DNA from: JADHUC01 sp964617665
GTDB lineage: Bacteria > Planctomycetota > Planctomycetia > Pirellulales > Pirellulaceae
Assembly (NCBI GenBank): GCA_964617665.1
Contig: CAZUAH010000641.1
Span: 1-7,601, forward strand
Reading direction: 5' to 3'
DNA: 7,601 bases
The translations under genes were made by a program, and so were the position numbers. The notes beneath the pieces are model-generated. The model worked only from the letters and a program-made list of their open reading frames with translations. It made no database searches and was not told the DNA's origin. Each line of letters opens with the position of its first letter. Position 1 is the stretch's first letter. Positions 6,271-7,601 of this stretch are shown one piece after another.

Positions 6271-7182
6271 ATGCCGATTCGTAGAAGTCTGCAATGTGGC
6301 TTTGCACATCTCGTTACAGGTTTTTGTCTGTTAGCCGTTCATGCCGACGATTCAATTCGAAAGACCGACGATGCTCAAGAGGTGATTGGGAGCAAGTTGG
6401 AGGAGCTCGGGGCGTGGTGCGCGTATGACCCACGGGACGGCTTGTGGGCTGTTCGCTTGAAGGAGTGCTCCGACGAGCAACTGCTTTCCCTGCAAAAGAT
6501 CGACGATATCAAGACCGTCAACCTCTTTCGCACGAAGATAACAGACGAGGGTTTGGCCGTATTGAAGAAACTGGATCACATGAAGACCCTTCGGGTGGGC
6601 GGAACAGCGGTCACCGACGCCGGTTTGAAGCACATAGGCGACATCACGGGCATTCAGAAGCTCGACCTGTGGGGGACAGGCGTCACCGACGCCGGGCTCG
6701 CAGAGTTGAGAGGGCTGGCGGAATTGGAGTGGTTGGAACTGCGTGGTACTTCTGTCACGGACACTGGGTGTGCCGAACTTCGATATTGGCCCAAGCTCAA
6801 GTACCTGGCATTGCCTCGACCAGCGACTGACGACGGGCTCAGATTCGTCGGCGGTCTGGATGAGCTTGAGCACCTGATGCTCATCAACTGCAACGTGACC
6901 GACGCGGGGCTGGTTCATCTGCGCGGATTGAAGCGGTTACAGCATCTGAATCTGTCGTACACGAAGGTTACTGACGAAGGACTCGCATACTTGGCGGGGC
7001 TAACGAATTTGAAGACCATTTGCCTACACGGACTCGCGGGTGTCACGGATCGAGGACTGATGCAGCTCGCGCCACTAACCGATCTCGAAGCGGTCGGCGC
7101 GACAGGAACAAAGATCACCAAGATGGGGGGGGCGGAACGGTTACAGCAACGATTGAAGCGAGCAAAGGTCAATGGACCGTAG
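6271..7182 (+). CDS. Secreted leucine-rich-repeat protein (planctomycete VTDAGL-type LRR)
   Basis: The protein has 303 residues. Start ATG 6271 is preceded by AAAGG (6255-6259) and AGGT (6261-6264), an acceptable ribosome binding region. Residues 1-25 form a signal peptide (RR, then a hydrophobic core, then AVHA|DD), so the protein should be exported. About nine LRR units of 23-26 residues run from about residue 77 to 293, with the pattern L-x-x-L-x-L-x-G-T-x-V-T-D-A-G-L-x-x-L-x-x-L. Clear units are LDLWGTGVTDAGLAEL, LELRGTSVTDTGCAEL and LNLSYTKVTDEGLAYL. The unit near 174-196 is degenerate, with a Pro-containing PRPATDDG. The last unit, with GTKIT then ERLQQRL, is a typical C-terminal cap. 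LRRs bind proteins; no catalytic domain is seen and the partner is unknown. The gene stands alone, with a 447-base spacer before it, so it is probably monocistronic. Confidence 0.92.
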   Translation: MPIRRSLQCGFAHLVTGFCLLAVHADDSIRKTDDAQEVIGSKLEELGAWCAYDPRDGLWAVRLKECSDEQLLSLQKIDDIKTVNLFRTKITDEGLAVLKKLDHMKTLRVGGTAVTDAGLKHIGDITGIQKLDLWGTGVTDAGLAELRGLAELEWLELRGTSVTDTGCAELRYWPKLKYLALPRPATDDGLRFVGGLDELEHLMLINCNVTDAGLVHLRGLKRLQHLNLSYTKVTDEGLAYLAGLTNLKTICLHGLAGVTDRGLMQLAPLTDLEAVGATGTKITKMGGAERLQQRLKRAKVNGP

Positions 7183-7601
7183 AGGCGCGCATCATCGAGT
7201 GCCTTCTGGTAGCATCGACATCCGAGGCCACATCAAACAGGTCGCTACTGAGTAGCGTGTTCATTCGGTTAAAGGGACCGAAAGGCCGAGAGCGTCCTGC
7301 GTATTCTGAAAAATCGACAAACGAGTGTACCGTAAGTGTTGACCATCTCTAGCCAGTGTATCTCGCCCCGCAATTCGGTCACTCGGCCGGAATCGGGCGC
7401 AACGAAAAGAAGGGCTGTAGTCGTCACCCGACCATCCTTGGAGTCGTCCTGTCGTGCCTCCCGAGAAGAAGTTGCGACTTGGCGTGCTGGTCGGCGGTCG
7501 ATCACCCGAATATGCCGGAGGGGCGGAGCCGCTAGGCTACGGGTACGGTCCTATCTGCCGCTCGTCCAAAGGGACAGGCGACTGTGGACGTAGTTGTTCC
7601 C
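7183..7601. other. Region downstream of the LRR gene with no supportable gene
   Basis: No frame in this 419-base stretch looks protein-like. The frames 7336-7593 (+) and 7269-7505 (-) overlap each other and give Arg/Ser-rich translations with no recognisable motif or ribosome binding site. A hairpin TTCGGT (7264-7269) / ACCGAA (7277-7282) with a 7-nt loop lies 81 nt after the LRR stop. It lacks a T-run, so it is at best a weak terminator or a processing site. The region may contain a fragment of a decayed element or the upstream region of a gene beyond the window. Confidence 0.4.

Noticed and set aside
7269..7593. Overlapping frames on both strands at the 3' end of the window
   Set aside because: Neither has a family motif or ribosome binding site, and they contradict each other over the same bases.
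1..7601. CRISPR array, tRNA/rRNA genes, insertion sequence or transposase
   Set aside because: No regularly spaced identical repeats, cloverleaf-type sequence, rRNA segments, transposase motifs or flanking terminal inverted repeats were found by eye on either strand.

Overview
The window looks like a piece of a Planctomycetes chromosome, probably Pirellulales-like. The evidence is a pilin-like DUF1559 (SBP_bac_10) protein with an intact H-X9-DG motif, a secreted leucine-rich-repeat protein built from 'VTDAGL'-type repeats, and a giant repeat protein with NDAPTA-type cadherin-like repeats and an Asp-rich D-L-D-I-D-S-D-N-N-x-G segment. All of these are typical of that phylum. This is read from recognisable motifs only. 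All four genes lie on the + strand, with roughly 400-450 bp spacers after genes 2, 3 and 4.

Layout: (1) 28-3492, a 1154-residue protein. It starts abruptly inside a repeat array, passes through Ig/PKD-like and calcium-binding-like segments, and ends in an alpha/beta-hydrolase (lipase class 3-like) domain with a GQSLGG nucleophile elbow. Its true N-terminus, with the signal peptide expected for such a protein, is missing. (2) 3516-4463, a membrane-anchored ankyrin-repeat protein only 23 nt downstream, followed by a possible terminator. (3) 4872-5823, a DUF1559 prepilin-like gene with a perfect ribosome binding site, broken by a +1 frameshift at a G5 run near codon 68. (4) 6271-7182, a signal-peptide-bearing LRR protein. 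The last 419 bases hold no gene I can support.

The most interesting unit is genes 1 and 2. A lipase-like domain at the C-terminus of a large repeat-bearing surface protein, followed at once by an ankyrin-repeat membrane protein, has the order and composition of a lipase effector/ankyrin immunity pair as known from proteobacterial type VI and polymorphic toxin loci. Here the carrier is a planctomycete-style repeat protein instead of a T6SS module. The pairing is an inference from domain content and gene order. The DUF1559 and LRR genes look like ordinary members of families heavily expanded in Planctomycetes, with no evident functional link to the pair.
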